64,000 bases of DNA from Littorina saxatilis (GCF_037325665.1 NC_090261.1:31477922-31541921); one strand, 5' to 3'. Positions 34,301-45,790 are shown, counted from the first letter of the stretch. The notes: generated by a model not told the origin, from the letters alone. Numbers and translations: made by a program.

Positions 34301-34860
34301 TACAAGCAGCACTCCCACCTCTCGTAGCAGCCAACAACCCCTACCACAGACGCCGCCCCTTAGAACGAAGTATACCCCCACATCGAACAGAAACGTACAA
34401 AACATCCTTTTTTCCTTCGACAACAGTACTCTGGAACCAACTACCTGAACAAATACAGTTAACTGACTCCCTCGGGGAATTTAAACATTACTTAACAAAA
34501 GACGACACACAAATTCCCGTTTACTTCTACAGTGGCAATCGACAAACACAAATAATCCACACAAAAATGAGACTTAATATTAGTGATCTAAAGAAAGACT
34601 TAGTTGAGCGACACCTTGCGGAAAACAGCGTATGCGACTGTGGTGATGGAACAGAAACTGCAACACACTTCTTACTAGAATGCCGTTTACACTTAGCTGC
34701 AAGAAACAACACAATCAACAAACTAACCAACAACTTCATACACACAGATATTCTACTTCATGGAAACCCCTCCTTGCAAACAAAAATTAACAAAAAAATC
34801 TTTTTAACAGTGCAGGAATTTATTGGACAATCCGGCCGTTTCGAACAGATAAACATGTAA
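31327..34860 (+). CDS. LINE ORF2: endonuclease and reverse transcriptase
   Basis: 1177 residues without a stop. It opens with a hydrophobic segment (FFYIILINLASYLICLAG) and then a 2A-like motif, GDIHPNPGP (residues 119-127). The apurinic-type endonuclease follows, with ISETWLSE, GTFYRPPNSN, ILGDFNSDF and CSDHSVPC (about 135-350). The reverse transcriptase spans about 560-870: NYRPISLLSCVGKTLEKC, FFDISKAFDRVW, GVPQGSVLGPLLFLIYVND and the catalytic FADD (residues 791-794). A C-terminal region has a CDCG...HFLLEC metal-binding-like motif (about 1094-1116). It nicks target DNA and primes reverse transcription there. No RNase H domain is evident. The clade is jockey/CR1-like by motif style; finer placement would need a tree. 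The N-terminal start is uncertain, since later Met residues are possible. Confidence 0.9.
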   Translation: MFVSLACYRARIGGYHSIAVGLSNKKLNFLNISNIYSFLALLFMGKEGYPLALLLHCLSNQTFFKSHLLGRKTAPSKNVTQQAESIKPRNQLTHIAPVSVSFFYIILINLASYLICLAGDIHPNPGPSRTKKPSELSVIHINARSIRNKLDIIETETSTHDIITISETWLSETTSNDDIHLEGYHPPIRKDRPNDPHGGVAVYVKNTLVCKPRHDLLIPQLEAVWVETRLNQDTLLIGTFYRPPNSNVEYWKLIDQSIKNVAASEHMFIILGDFNSDFTNNPSQHLLDIITLNSLQQLVTLPTRVTETTSSCIDLILTSSVDIVQSINVLPPICSDHSVPCATIKKHIHKTPASKRTIFNYSKLNKEKFLTELRKIDWMSIATVHTVNEAARSFSEKLLSVARLCMPVKTITVRDQDAPWMTEEIIKLRDKKRSVHDTAVRLNTPEAWEHFRLTRNNYTDTIRNRKLEYIKELDKKVSSGDNFGTKNWWKLVKSFLSKKGSNPNEIPPLTSNGTTYYTNLEKANLFNDFFIQQSIVEDDMSDIPEVPRLPCRINTLTLSVEEVINTINKLDKTKAVGPDEIHNRILIESCEVICDSLTALFNRSLREGLFPSVWKIAHVSPVHKKGNKDTCSNYRPISLLSCVGKTLEKCIQIHVFDYLTQNNIITESQSGFIPGDSTVYQLLTIYNDICKSLDNRITTQAIFFDISKAFDRVWHRGLLHKLEAVGINGPLLNWFTDYLTDRKQAVVLKGSKSTYLPVVAGVPQGSVLGPLLFLIYVNDIVRDIESTIKLFADDTSMYLSLANHNIRAEILNSDLEKIVNWAETWKVAFNHAKTELVNFCTQRTPDIADLNFGNTILESSPNHKHLGIIIQNNCKWDEHIKSLVAKCRTLVACLRTYKYRLSRKSLEIMFKSFILPHFDYCDIIWDNCSKTLTDELEKLNLDAIRTIIGAVRGTSHFKLYGESGLQSLSERRNRHKLTMFHKIIHDKTPPYLQAALPPLVAANNPYHRRRPLERSIPPHRTETYKTSFFPSTTVLWNQLPEQIQLTDSLGEFKHYLTKDDTQIPVYFYSGNRQTQIIHTKMRLNISDLKKDLVERHLAENSVCDCGDGTETATHFLLECRLHLAARNNTINKLTNNFIHTDILLHGNPSLQTKINKKIFLTVQEFIGQSGRFEQINM

Positions 34861-34888
34861 AGTGAAAGCAAAATCGACACGTCTACTC

Positions 34889-34890
<2 letters not shown>

Positions 34891-34951
<61 letters not shown>

Positions 34952-34995
34952 ACTCTCCCCCTCTCTCCCTCCCTCTCTCCCTCCCTATCTCTTAC
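34891..34995. repeat. (TC)n tract in LINE 3' UTR
   Basis: Uninterrupted CT repeats followed by CCCTCTCTCC variants, starting 30 bp after the ORF2 stop. Confidence 0.95.
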
Positions 34996-35559
34996 TCGCA
35001 AACACCATAAATATTATATATGTATTCCCAAACGGATTTTTGTTTTGATGTACAATTTTCATTCAATTTTCTTTTCGTGTTTGTAAACTGTACAATAGCC
35101 GCCATTTATATTATATGTAATTTTCTAGAAATAGTGAACACCACTATAAGCATTATGCTTGTTGTTGTTTACTCTATATGCGTTTTTTGTAAATAATGCA
35201 CAAACGTTAAATAAAACAGTTTAAACCAAATGCTTATATCACGTGACCAGAACAGTACTAAATTACACACATTTTCGTAATGGTGGACATAACAACAATA
35301 AACCAGAAGAACAAATTGAAAGAATGGGGATGGGGAGCTAACTAGGAACAAAGGAATCTACAGAAGATAAAAAGAAAAGGGAGGGGGAGGAGGAAGAAAG
35401 TACTAACAACCACAAGGAGAGACTAGGACGAAAGCGCATAGGAAGAGAGCATCAAGTCTAAGACATGCAACATGTAAATTCAGGTAAATGTAACAATTTT
35501 TTATGGAAGGCAGTAATTGAATAACGCAGTATAGTAGTATAGTGAGGCTTGGCAAGAAG

Positions 35560-35965
35560 AATAAATAAAAAATGTGATGGCGGCCAAATGGGATGGTGTC
35601 AAAATGGGATGACGCGCTATTGTTATGACACGGTAGTAAAATGACGCTTGGCTTGTGAAATGTCGCGAAAATGGGATGGGAGATAAATGGAATACGGTGA
35701 AACGGCATGGCGGCCAAATGGGATATGGTGTCAAAATGGGATGTTGCGCTTTTGTTATGACATGTTAGTAAAATGCCCTGTCACGTAGTCTCAATCCAAA
35801 TTGGAAATCCATAGCATCATCATTATAATCATCCTCATCTCATTAATCATTCAAAATTATAAATTTTATAAAATGACGCTTGGCTTGTGAAATGTCGCGA
35901 AAATGGGATGGGGCAAAAAATGGGACGGCGGCAAAAATGGGATTGCACCAAAATGGGATGTGGAT
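35560..35965 (-). repeat. Diverged copy of the array's CCATTTT/GCGACATTT repeat, inverted
   Basis: Repeats of AAATGGGATGGCGGC and GTGAAATGTCGCGAAAATGG are the reverse complement of the motifs in the 26-29 kb array. A stretch at 35785-35868 with no similarity interrupts it. Confidence 0.7.
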
Positions 35966-36008
35966 CAGCCACTAGATTGCCAATTTTAAAGTCTTAGGTA
36001 TGACCCGG
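35966..36008 (-). mobile_element. SINE fragment (same family as 15224)
   Basis: CAGCCACTAGATTGCCAATT up to ATGACCCGG is identical to part of the SINE at 15224-15496. The head and tail are missing. Confidence 0.7.
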
Positions 36009-36089
36009 TGTGACGTTTTTATCTTTCGCCGTGTTGATATTTCGATTTTCGGCCTCGTTGATCTAGTATAAACTCTACACTGAACAAAA

Positions 36090-36979
36090 AACAAGTCGCG
36101 TAAGGCGAAAATACAATATTTAGTCAAGTAGCTGTCGAACTCATAGAATGAAACTGAACGCAACGCAACGCAGCAAGACCGTATACTCGTAGCATCGTCA
36201 CTCCACCGCCCGTGGCAAAGGCAGTGCACGTGGAATTGACAAGAAGAGCGGGGTATTCGTTGCGCTGAGAAGGATAGCACGCTTTTCTGTACCTCTCTTC
36301 GTTTTAACTTTCTGAGCGTGTTTTTAATCCAAACATATCATATCTATATATTTTTGGAATCAGGAACCGACAAGGAATAAGATGAAAGTGTTTTTAAATT
36401 GATTTCGAAAAAGAAATTTGATAATAATTTTTATATATTTAATTTTCAGAGCTTGTTTTTAATCCGAATATAACATATTTATATGTTTTTGGAATCAGCA
36501 AATGATGGAGAATAAGATAAACGTAAATTTGGATCGTTTTATAAATTTTTATTTTTTTTTACAATTTTTAGATTTTTAATGACCAAAGTCATTAATTAAT
36601 TTTTAAGCCACCAAGCTGAAATGCAATACCGAACCCCGGGCTTTGTCGAAGAGTACGTGACCAAAATTTCAACCAATTTGGTTGAAAAATGAGGGCGTGA
36701 CAGTGCCGCCTCAACTTTCACGAAAAGCCGGATATGACGTCATCAAAGACATTTATCAAAAAAATGAAAAAAACGTTCGGGGATTTCATACCCAGGAACT
36801 CTCATGTCAAATTTCATGAAGATCGGTCCAGTAGTTTAGTCTGAATCGCTCTACACACACACACACACACACACGCACACACGCACGCACGCACACACAC
36901 ACGCACATACACCACGACCCTCGTTTCGATTCCCCCTCGATGTTAAAATATTTAGTCAAAACTTGACTAAATATAAAAA
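36090..36979 (-). mobile_element. ~850-bp interspersed element, copy 5
   Basis: Inverted orientation: starts AACAAGTCGCGTAAGGCG and ends CTTGACTAAATATAAAAA. It belongs to the ATATTTAGTC subfamily. CA tract at 36853-36908. Confidence 0.8.
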
Positions 36980-37767
36980 CACCCTTCGATAGTACTGATG
37001 AGCGACCTTGTGTACCTTACATTCATGGGGCCAAATTTGTCCAACCAATTATTTTATTTAACTTAGAAATTTGATTCATCCTAAAATGTTTCCCTTCTTA
37101 CTCAAGGGACGTAACCACTCGGTACACGTTTTCGAAGAATTCGATTTTGGGAGTGAAATCTATTTAATTTCACAACCAATTTTCTTCACATGCAAGAAAC
37201 TGACATGCTTTTCGTCCATAAATAATTTCCTTTCTTAATTTTACCAGGAAACAACATTTCAGTCTCGAGTAAATATCGAGGGGGAAATATGTACACAGGC
37301 GAAGGATGAAATCGTTACACCGGCCGAGGTTCGAACCCACGACCTCCCGATCACGGGGCGGACGCCTTACCACTAGGCTAACCGTGCCGGTTTACCCTTG
37401 AGTGACAGACGGACAGACAAAAGAATATACAGACAGACCGTAATTAACACAAACACACACACTCAGCAGAGCAAAGCGGTATGACACACACACTCAGCAG
37501 AGCAAGGCAGTATAACACAAACACTGAGTCTGATTTATGAGAATGAGAATGAGGGAGAGAGAATTGTATTGAATTGAATTGAATTAAATTGAATTGAATT
37601 GATCTTTATCTTAACACAAACAGAATAAGAAATGCTAAAATGCTCTCTTTTTCATCCCGCAGACAGTCAAAATTCTAATCAAAAACAAGGAAAGAGATAG
37701 AAATAAAAGGAACAGTTATGACAGCTTTACAGACAGACAGACAGACAGACAGACAGAAAGAGAGACA
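36980..37767. other. Spacer with SINE head and simple repeats
   Basis: Contains the SINE head at 37318-37393, a (TTGAA)n stretch at about 37564-37600 and (ACAG)n at 37730-37756. No gene seen. Confidence 0.5.
37318..37393 (-). mobile_element. tRNA-like SINE head fragment
   Basis: The minus strand reads CGGCACGGTTAGCCTAGTGG and then B-box GTGGGTTCGAACCTCGG, as in the head of the SINE at 15224. There is no body or tail, so it is a 3'-truncated fragment and not a tRNA gene. Confidence 0.7.
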
Positions 37768-38620
37768 AACAAGTCGCGTAAGGCGAAAATACAATATTTA
37801 GTCAAGTAGCTGCCATTTTTCAGCAAGACCGTATGCTCGTAGCATCGTCAGTCCACCGCTCATGGCAAAGGCAGTGAAATTGACAAGAAGAGCGGGGTAG
37901 TAGTTGCGCTAAGAAGGATAGCACGCTTTTCTGTACCTCTCTTTGTTTTAACTTTCTGAGCGTGTTTTTAATCCAAACATATCATATCTATATGTTTTTG
38001 GAATCAGGAACCGACAAGGAATAAGATGAAAGTGTTTTTAAATTGATTTGGACAATTTAATTTTGATAATAATTTTTATATATTTAATTTTCAGAGCTTG
38101 TTTTTAATCCGAATATAACATATTTATATGTTTTTGGAATCAGCAAATGATGGAGAATAAAATAAACGTAAATTTGGATCGTTTTATAAATTTTTATTTT
38201 TTTTTACAATTTTTAGATTTTTAATGACCAAAGTCATTAATTAATTTTTAAGCCACCTAGCTGAAATGCAATACCGAACCCCGGGCTTCGTCGAAGATTA
38301 CTTGACCAAAATTTCAACCAATTTGGGTGAAAAATGAGGGCGTGACAGTGCCGCCTCAACTTTCACGAAAAGCCGGATATGACGTCATCAAAGACATTTA
38401 TCAAAAAAATGAAAAAAACGTATGGGGATTTCATACCCAGAAACTCTCATGTCAAATTTCATAAAGATCGGTCCAGTAGTTTAGTCTGAATCGCTCTACA
38501 CACACACACACACACACACGCACACACGCACACACACACACACGCACATACACCACGACCCTCGTTTCGATTCCCCCTCGATGTTAAAATATTTAGTCAA
38601 AACTTGACTAAATATAAAAA
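37768..38620 (-). mobile_element. ~850-bp interspersed element, copy 6
   Basis: AACAAGTCGCGTAAGGCG to CTTGACTAAATATAAAAA. Very similar to copy 5 but lacking about 40 bases near its left end (a different deletion after CAAGTAGCTG). CA tract at 38497-38547. Confidence 0.8.
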
Positions 38621-38908
38621 GAAACAAACAGACAGACAGACAGAGAGAGAGAGAGAGAGCCAGAGAAAGAGAGAGACAGAGAAACAGAGACATAGAGAGA
38701 AAGATAAACAGACACACAGACACCGACAGAAAAGTTGTGTGAAGAGCAGCTCAGCAGAATTTGTCTTACATTTTGGAAAGTTTTCTGACGATTTGGACGT
38801 GAAAACGAGACTGAACCCATGCAATAATTTTTTCAAAACTGCTCCGAAACTATCCCAAAATCAAGTAATTAAATGACATGTTGTTACTGTACGATAACTA
38901 AATCTTTC

Positions 38909-39436
38909 AATCAATCAATCAATATGAGGCTTATATCGCGCGTATTCCGTGGGTACAGTTCTAAGCGCAGGGATTTATTTATTTTTTATTTTATTTTTAT
39001 TTTATGCAATTTATATCGCGCACATATTCAAGGCGCAGGGATTTATTTATGCCGTGTGAGATGGAATTTTTTTACACAATACATCACGCATTCACATCGG
39101 CCAGCAGATTGCAGCCATTTCGGCGCATATCCTACTTTTCACGGCCTATTATTCCAAGTCACACGGGTATTTTGGTGGACATTTTTATATATGCCTATAC
39201 AATTTTGCCAGGAAAGACCCTTTTGTCAATCGTGGGATCTTTAACGTGCACACCCCAATGTAGTGTACACGAAGGGACCTCGGTTTTTCGTCTCATCCGA
39301 AAGACTAGCACTTGAACCCACCACCTAGGTTAGGAAAGGGGGGAGAAAATTGCTAACGCCCTGACCCAGGGTCGAACTCGCAACCTCTCGCTTCCGAGCG
39401 CAAGTGCGTTACCACTCGGACACCCACCCTAACCCT
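38909..39436 (-). mobile_element. tRNA-derived SINE with (TTGA)n tail, full length
   Basis: On the minus strand a Leu/Ser-type tRNA-like head (GGGTGTCCGAGTGGTAACGC, B-box GCGAGTTCGACCC) at about 39430-39365 leads into a 400-bp body. It ends in (TTGA)n at 38909-38922. AACTAAATCTTTC (38896-38908) and AACTAAGTCTTTC (39437-39449) are the target duplication with one mismatch. Confidence 0.85.
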
Positions 39437-39508
39437 AACTAAGTCTTTCCGATGTATTGTCATTCTAACTTGTTTTATCACACTCGGAAAATATCACACG
39501 CAATATAC

Positions 39509-39896
39509 TATCAATCAATCAATCAATCAATATGAGGCTTATATCGCGCGTATTCCGTGGGTACAGTTCTAAGCGCAGGGATTTATTTATCATTTTTTTA
39601 ATCTTTTTCATTTTTTATTTTATGCATGCAATTTATATCGCGCACATATTCAAGGCGCAGGGATTTATTTATTCCGTGTGAGATGGATTTGTTTTTTTTA
39701 CACAATACATCACGCATTCACATCGGCCAGCAGATCGCAGCCATTTCGGCGCATATCCTACTTTTCACGGCCTATTATTCCAAGTCACACGGGTATTTTG
39801 GTGGACATTTTTATATATGCCTATACAATTTTGCCAGGAAAGAGCCTTTTGTCAATCGTGGGATCTTTAACGTGTACACCCCAATGTAGTGTACAC
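39509..39896 (-). mobile_element. 5'-truncated copy of the (TTGA)n SINE
   Basis: Repeats the body and tail of the SINE at 38909-39436, including the cluster GGGTACAGTTCTAAGCGC, but lacks the tRNA-like head. Same orientation, 60 bp away. Confidence 0.8.
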
Positions 39897-41085
39897 GATA
39901 CTAGCGAAATTATAATTTTTTTTGTTTGTTCTATAAATGTGACATGCTTTAGGCTGTTATATACTACATTATAACCGAGATGATGTTTTTAGATCCACAG
40001 ATTTAGGTCAAAAATATGATAGTTTTTCTGAGATGGTGCAGACAACGTTAACCCTCATATAAATTAAATGTATTCCATGGTGGAATCCTGCTTGCACAAT
40101 CTAATCTATTCAATCTAACCTAATCATAGGCACAATCAATAGAATCAAAATCACTCACTTTTATTTTCTTGCCTTTCTGCTATTCCTCTCGTCTTTGAAA
40201 GATCACCAAAGTCATCAAAATCAGGTATTTACCACTGTATGCAACAAGTCTCACAAACTCGAATTATCTCTCTTGCAAACTGACAGATTTAACACCCGCA
40301 CCATATGATGTCTGACCGGACAATTGCTAATTTGTAAAAAAAAAGGGGGGTCCTTTACGTCCTCACATGAAATTTTCCTTTTAGGGACATGAGTTGATGA
40401 TACGCTAAAAGAAGAAAAGGAGGGAAAGAAAAGGGCAAGACCAAGCAATCCCGACCGTGATAGGACCCCGGCCCCGCTCTCCATGAATAAGGGAGGGGGG
40501 TGGGGCAATGAGAAATATACTCGGGGATAATTTTTCCTTTATATGCGTTGACTTCCTAGGGGAAGGACCATTAAAAACATGGATTTTTAATTCAATTTTA
40601 GTTTCGTTAAGAAAAAGATAAAACTCAGGACCAAAGGTTTAAAAATGACAACATTGTGAGAAAAATATAAAGAACATGCGCAAAACGTAATACTGATCTT
40701 CTATAGGGTAGTAACATTTGGATACATCATTTCATTGACGCACGCATGAGTTGCTATGCGGCATTTGTTAATTTTAAATGGGATAAAAAGATCTATCTGC
40801 GTTGTCCGTCGACCTCCCCGCCACTACAATAGTCGCAGGGGAGGCGACGTCACATTAGCAGTATTAACTGAGAGAGGAAACAGCTATCCTCTCGTTTATA
40901 TAATCATGTTTTTATGTTTATTGTGTAATCCGAAAACAGGAGTTTAAAACCATCAGGAAAAAAAAAAACCACGCACTCGCCCGCGAGGTGGGGCAATGCC
41001 CTTCCCTCCCTGCGAGCTGTGTGTCCCCTTTGTTTAAGTTAATACCGTTGACAAATGACGATCATATATTTATGCTGGCTTTATT

Positions 41086-41438
41086 TTATTTTGCCCCCCA
41101 TTTAGGGAGTCCAGAATTACAAGGGACTTGCAGTGATTTTTTAATTGTGAGAATTTCCTCAGACGACAGATCTCTGCTCCCCGCGAGAGCGCTGAGGGCC
41201 ATGAGATAGGTGTCTGGTTTAGGGACGGACACTTTATTTTTTGTCACAAAACAGTAGGTATCCGTTAATAAGTTGATGAGAGCCTCGGGGCTCTGCTTCT
41301 GCCTAGCAGTCACCATAGAGGTGAGGCAGAGCTCCAGGTAGCCTCTCAGGTCTTTTTCTTCTGGTTTTTGGGTTGTTATGAACACAAAGTCTCTGTGACT
41401 ATCGACTTTTTTTGAGGATTTTTGCTAATTTGCGAAAC
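41086..41438 (-). CDS. Unidentified open frame, possible exon
   Basis: Open on the minus strand from just after a TAG near 41440 to a stop at 41086. The Met at 41385 would give 99 residues (MFITTQKPEEKDLRGYLELC...). Composition is protein-like, with amphipathic runs such as EALINLLTDTYCFVTKNK and DLSSEEILTIKKSLQ, and no low complexity. An AG at the TAG could be a splice acceptor. No family is recognised. It may be an exon of a gene beyond view, a domesticated fragment or chance. Confidence 0.3.
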
Positions 41439-42027
41439 GAACTAACTTTATGTAGGCCACGACCTCTCAAAGGGGTGAGAACCGTGTCAGTGTATTAACC
41501 AATCATATGAACACCTTAATTGCCCGGCACGTGTGCTCTCAAAATCCACTGACCAATAGCCGACGAGAACGACATCACTGCAGGACGGTCAAGTCATGCA
41601 ATCCAATTGGGCGGTGTTTATGATGCTCCCCGTGTCGACCACTGTTGCGTCTTCAAATGTCCAGTGTCAATTGTATTGGATGATTCTCAACGCCCAATAC
41701 CAAACGCTTATAACTTTTATCAACGCAACTTTTAACTTGTACAGCCCCACTCCCGTCATCCTCCCGGCCCCACCCCCACACACCCAGCTTTTTCTTAGCG
41801 TACAACCACCTCATGTCCCAAATAGAATCTTATTCTGGGGACACAAATAGAAATTTACATACATTCAACTCGTGGTCAAAACAGCGTTTATGCTTGCGGC
41901 CATTGTCACCTAGGCGAGACCATGAAATCTTGGCGAAAAATGTTTAATATCTTTATTGTACAAAATAAAACAAACTAACAAAAACCGATTTTATCTCACA
42001 GAATATTATCAAGCTGTTCTCGCAACA

Positions 42028-42053
42028 ACAACAACAACGACAACAACATCAAT

Positions 42054-42126
<73 letters not shown>
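42028..42126. repeat. (CAA)n trinucleotide tract
   Basis: About 30 AAC/ACA units with two early interruptions. Confidence 0.95.
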
Positions 42127-44052
42127 CCACTTCAGGGAGTTATTCCATGAAAAATGCATGGATGTATAATTTCTATTCGATTTTGTTTTCGCTGTGTACA
42201 AAAGGAAACAAACAAACTGACAATAACCGATTTTATCTTACAGAATATGATCATGCTGTTCTGGCAACAATAACAAAAACACTTAACAGAGTTATTCCAT
42301 AAAATCGCATGGATGTATTATATATTTTCTATTCGAAAAAAACCCACCCGAATGTTATGCTTAAAGTATTCCCATACACGTTTTAGGATTGGACATGAAA
42401 CGGTTACCGAAGGTGCTTTTCCTCAGGCCCGTACAGACACTTCGGCATGCTTGAATTCTTTGACATTCAACAAGGCTTGAGTCGGTTTCGTGTAATCCCT
42501 TTGCCTAATCAGTCAAATTATACACGTCATAAAAAATGTTCCCGGCAGATATCAAACCATACGTGCAGAAGTATCGTCTGTTTCTCACGCGGGCTTAAAG
42601 CTTAATTATGATCAAAGCACTCTCTGAATGGTAACATGAAAGCACAGCTGTTTAATATTTTCCCACACACACACACGCACACGTGCGCACGAGAAAACAT
42701 AAGACTTTCATAAGTAATGTGATTAATCAACATGAAATAAACTTTTTTGTTGGCTTCTAGCGTGAAAAAGCGCGTGGGTGGCACGAACATTTTCATAATA
42801 ATAAACATCACCTTTATCACAGACTTATATCCCATTTCGTGACACCTACCACTACTCCACTACATCAAAGGATGTCTGTTGAGATAATCGAATGGTTCAA
42901 AACTTTCAAACCTGCGCGCATATTCTAAGCCGACTAACACATAATAGTCAAGGACATCATAAAATGGTTCTCGGTGAAAACTTGACCGAGGGCCATTTTA
43001 CGACGTCCTTGACCAGATAGTGTTTATGGCCAAACCAAGCACAACCCGAGTGTGTCAAGTATACTCATGTGTGTTGCTTCTTGGACAATGTAAAGAACAC
43101 CGAAAGTACTTCAATGCCGTTCTCGAGTTACGTTGACTTTTACAAAGGTTGCAGCTGACACGGCTTACGTAATCCGGTTTCCTGGTCATGTGTGTGAAAA
43201 ATGTGTCCATTAAAAGCATAATCTTTAATTCATATATTATTTCAAAAAAGATGTTAAAACTAAGGACCACCTTTTGTTAAATACTTTAAGAGTGAAACGT
43301 AATGTGAAAAATAGAGAAACTGTGGCCTATTATGTGTTTTCGCCGGGAGGTGTCAATTGGCAGGCCAGGCACTTAATCACGCTTGACTCCCCTCCGCTTA
43401 AGCGGCAATCGTTTAGCAAGCGCCGGTGTCTGCTTCAAGAAAGCCCTTCACACCCGGATTAAGTGAGGGAACATCGAATAGTGACATTTTTCGATGTGAT
43501 TTTTCGATTTCATAAACAACAATTTTGAAAAATAATATAAAAGAGATAAATATTTTGCAAATACCGTATCTAGGTGGTCTAAATCAGGCTACCAAAACTG
43601 TCTCGTTGTATGCCTTTTTTTTCTTCCAAGTATATACATCTATTGCAACAACAATAAAGAGTTAACAGGCAAGTGATATTTAATTCAGAAATGGAATACG
43701 CTTTAATTTAAAACAAAAGCACAACGAACAAGATGTTTTAATTTATTTCGCTCCAAGTCAAAATTTAAGCAAAACATCTAAATAGTTTTAAATGCGCATT
43801 TAGTCCGCTGTCGCACGGAGGAATGTAGGATTACCAAAACCGGCAAAATCAAAACTGGGCAAAACTTGATTTAAAAGAACGCCCCCCCCCCCCCCCCCCC
43901 CTCCCTGTAGAATTTGCACTGCTAGATGCGTTGGCGGCATCCCATCCTGCCTCTCCCAACTTGCCGTATCCCAGTCTGCCTTACCCGATTTGCCGCATCC
44001 CGTCCTGCTGCTTTGTGTGTGTTAGTGCGTGTGTATTTGTGTTTGTGAGGCA

Positions 44053-44054
<2 letters not shown>

Positions 44055-44108
<54 letters not shown>

Positions 44109-44232
44109 CTGAGAGAGAGAGAGAAAGAGAGAGAGAAACTAGAGAGAGAGGGGGGAGAGAGAGAGAAAGAGAGAGAGAGAGGGGGGAGAGAGAGAAAGGG
44201 GGAGAGAGAGAAAGAGAGAGAGAAAGAGAGAT

Positions 44233-44280
<48 letters not shown>

Positions 44281-44320
44281 ACACACACACACACACATAC
44301 ACAGAGAAAGAGAGAGAGAG
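44055..44320. repeat. (GA)n-rich tract, copy A
   Basis: Purine tract of GA repeats with G-run interruptions, then a short CA tract at 44277-44297. Confidence 0.95.
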
Positions 44321-44604
44321 AGATGTCAACAAAATCAAGGAAAAGAAAAGCCTAACAAAGAATTTCAAGTGGCAGCCCAAATTTTCGACCTGTTCCCAGG
44401 CCTTCCTCAGCGGCGTTTAATTCTGCGAGACGCCAATTCATGCATCAAGTACTAAGCAACACAATACCATAGTTAATTCTGTTACGAAACACAAAGCAAA
44501 TATTTCAAAGATAAAATCTACAAGACTTGACTAAAATTAATGTAAAAAAATCAACAAGAAGAAACAGAGGCGAAAACAGTATTTGACTTTCAATGTTTTT
44601 GCAG

Positions 44605-45650
44605 CCACCGAGCTCGAAAGTATTCACTTAGATGCAATTCGAACCATTGTTGGAGCAGTCCGCGGTACAAGCCATCAAAAATTGTACGATGAGTCAGGCT
44701 TTATTTCATTACTAGAGAGGCGAAAACGTCATAAATTGATATTATTTCACAAGATCGTTCACCGCAAGGTGCCAAACTACTTATTAGCGATATTGCCACC
44801 ATTGATATCAACTAATAACCCATATCACCGGCGCAGACCTCTAGACAGGAAAGTTCCATCGTTTAAAACTGAATTATATAGAAACTCATTTCTCCCATCT
44901 ACTACACAACTCTGGAATTCTTTACCAGACTATATAAAACTTAGTGATTCCCTAAGTGAATTTAAGCACTTTTTGTCAAAAAACGATTTAAGTCCGCCGT
45001 GTTATTTTTATTCTGGAGATCGCATGTCACAAATAATTCACTGTAAGCTCAGGTTATATATAAGTGATCTCAATAACGATCTAGTGAGACGTCACGTTGC
45101 TACAGATGCATCTTGTGACTGTGGATTCCCGTCCGAATCCGTACAACACTTCATATTCGATTGTCCAAATTATCGCGAAGCACGTCAAAAAACTATACAT
45201 ACCCTCCCTAATCACACAATTCACCTCCCCCACCTTTTAAACGGAGACAGACAGTATTCTTTAGATTTGAACAGGAAAATTTTTTCCACCGTACACTCGT
45301 TCATTGAACGTTCAGGCCGCTTTGGGTAAGTCAGAATAAATGCTCTACAAGCCGGACAACAACTTAAACTTCTGCACATCTCCTACCCATCCCTCTTCTT
45401 TTATTCATCTTCTTTCCCTCCTTCCTTCCTTTACTGTCTTTCTTTATAATCATTATGCAACGTTCATTACGTTATTAATAGATTTGGTTTATTGAGACAA
45501 ATTTTTCACCCGTTACCGCCTTATGTTGTACTGTCATGCAGGAACACCACTATAAGCTTCTAGCTTGTTGCTGTTTCTGTGAACTTTGTATACATGTCAT
45601 GATTGTAACCCTTGTTAAAATAAACTTATGTTTAAACCAACAAAAAAAAA
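44605..45650 (+). mobile_element. 5'-truncated LINE insertion with target duplication
   Basis: Contains the C-terminal 240 or so codons of a LINE ORF2 (LDAIRTIVGAVRGTSH ... CDCGFPSESVQHFIFDC ... ERSGRFG, stop at 45327-45329) with no frame break, then a 3' UTR and poly-A (45642-45650). It is related to the ORF2 at 31327-34860 but clearly a different copy or family. ATGTTTTTGCAG lies on both sides (44593-44604, 45651-45662). Copy B has the uninterrupted site near 50838-50849. Confidence 0.92.
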
Positions 45651-45790
45651 ATGTTTTTGCAGAGAACTTGTTTACGGCAATAGTGGAAACTAACATGTTT
45701 TATGAACGTGTTTATGTTTTGCAATCTTGTTTTCTGATTTATCCATCTATATATTTATTTACCTATTTTCACTTTACTTATTTAGTTCCG

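Larger units (their letters stand above)
29443..35229 (+). mobile_element. Two-ORF LINE (jockey/CR1-like), coding regions look whole
   Basis: ORF1 and ORF2 are both open and collinear. The 3' UTR runs from 34861 through a (TC)n tract to AATAAAACAGTTTAAACCA at about 35211-35229. The 3' UTR of the truncated copy at 44605-45650 ends the same way (TTTAAACCAAC plus poly-A), which fixes the 3' end. The 5' limit is not visible; it could lie anywhere from about 28960 to 29440. Spacing between the ORFs is large (870 bp) and contains a TG microsatellite. Confidence 0.78.
39900..42860. other. Sparse region with one unidentified ORF
   Basis: Unique sequence with a possible coding exon at 41086-41438 and a (CAA)n tract at 42028-42126. 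No other supported feature. Confidence 0.5.
42864..45790 (+). repeat. Duplicated segment, copy A (with LINE insertion)
   Basis: Three blocks match copy B in order: 42864-43208 with 46768-47163, 43321-43588 with 48493-48760, and 43589-44604 plus 45663-45790 with 49821-50977. Identity is high but not complete. The GA tracts differ in length, and each copy has sequence the other lacks. Confidence 0.85.

Noticed and set aside
39428-39441. CCCTAACCCTAA telomere-like motif
   Set aside because: Only two units at the end of a SINE head, too short to be an interstitial telomere.
43922-44455. Open frames of 100-190 codons rich in Arg/Glu or Ser/Leu
   Set aside because: GA/TC tract translation; the same occurs at 50154-50738, 51798-52250 and 53077-53268.
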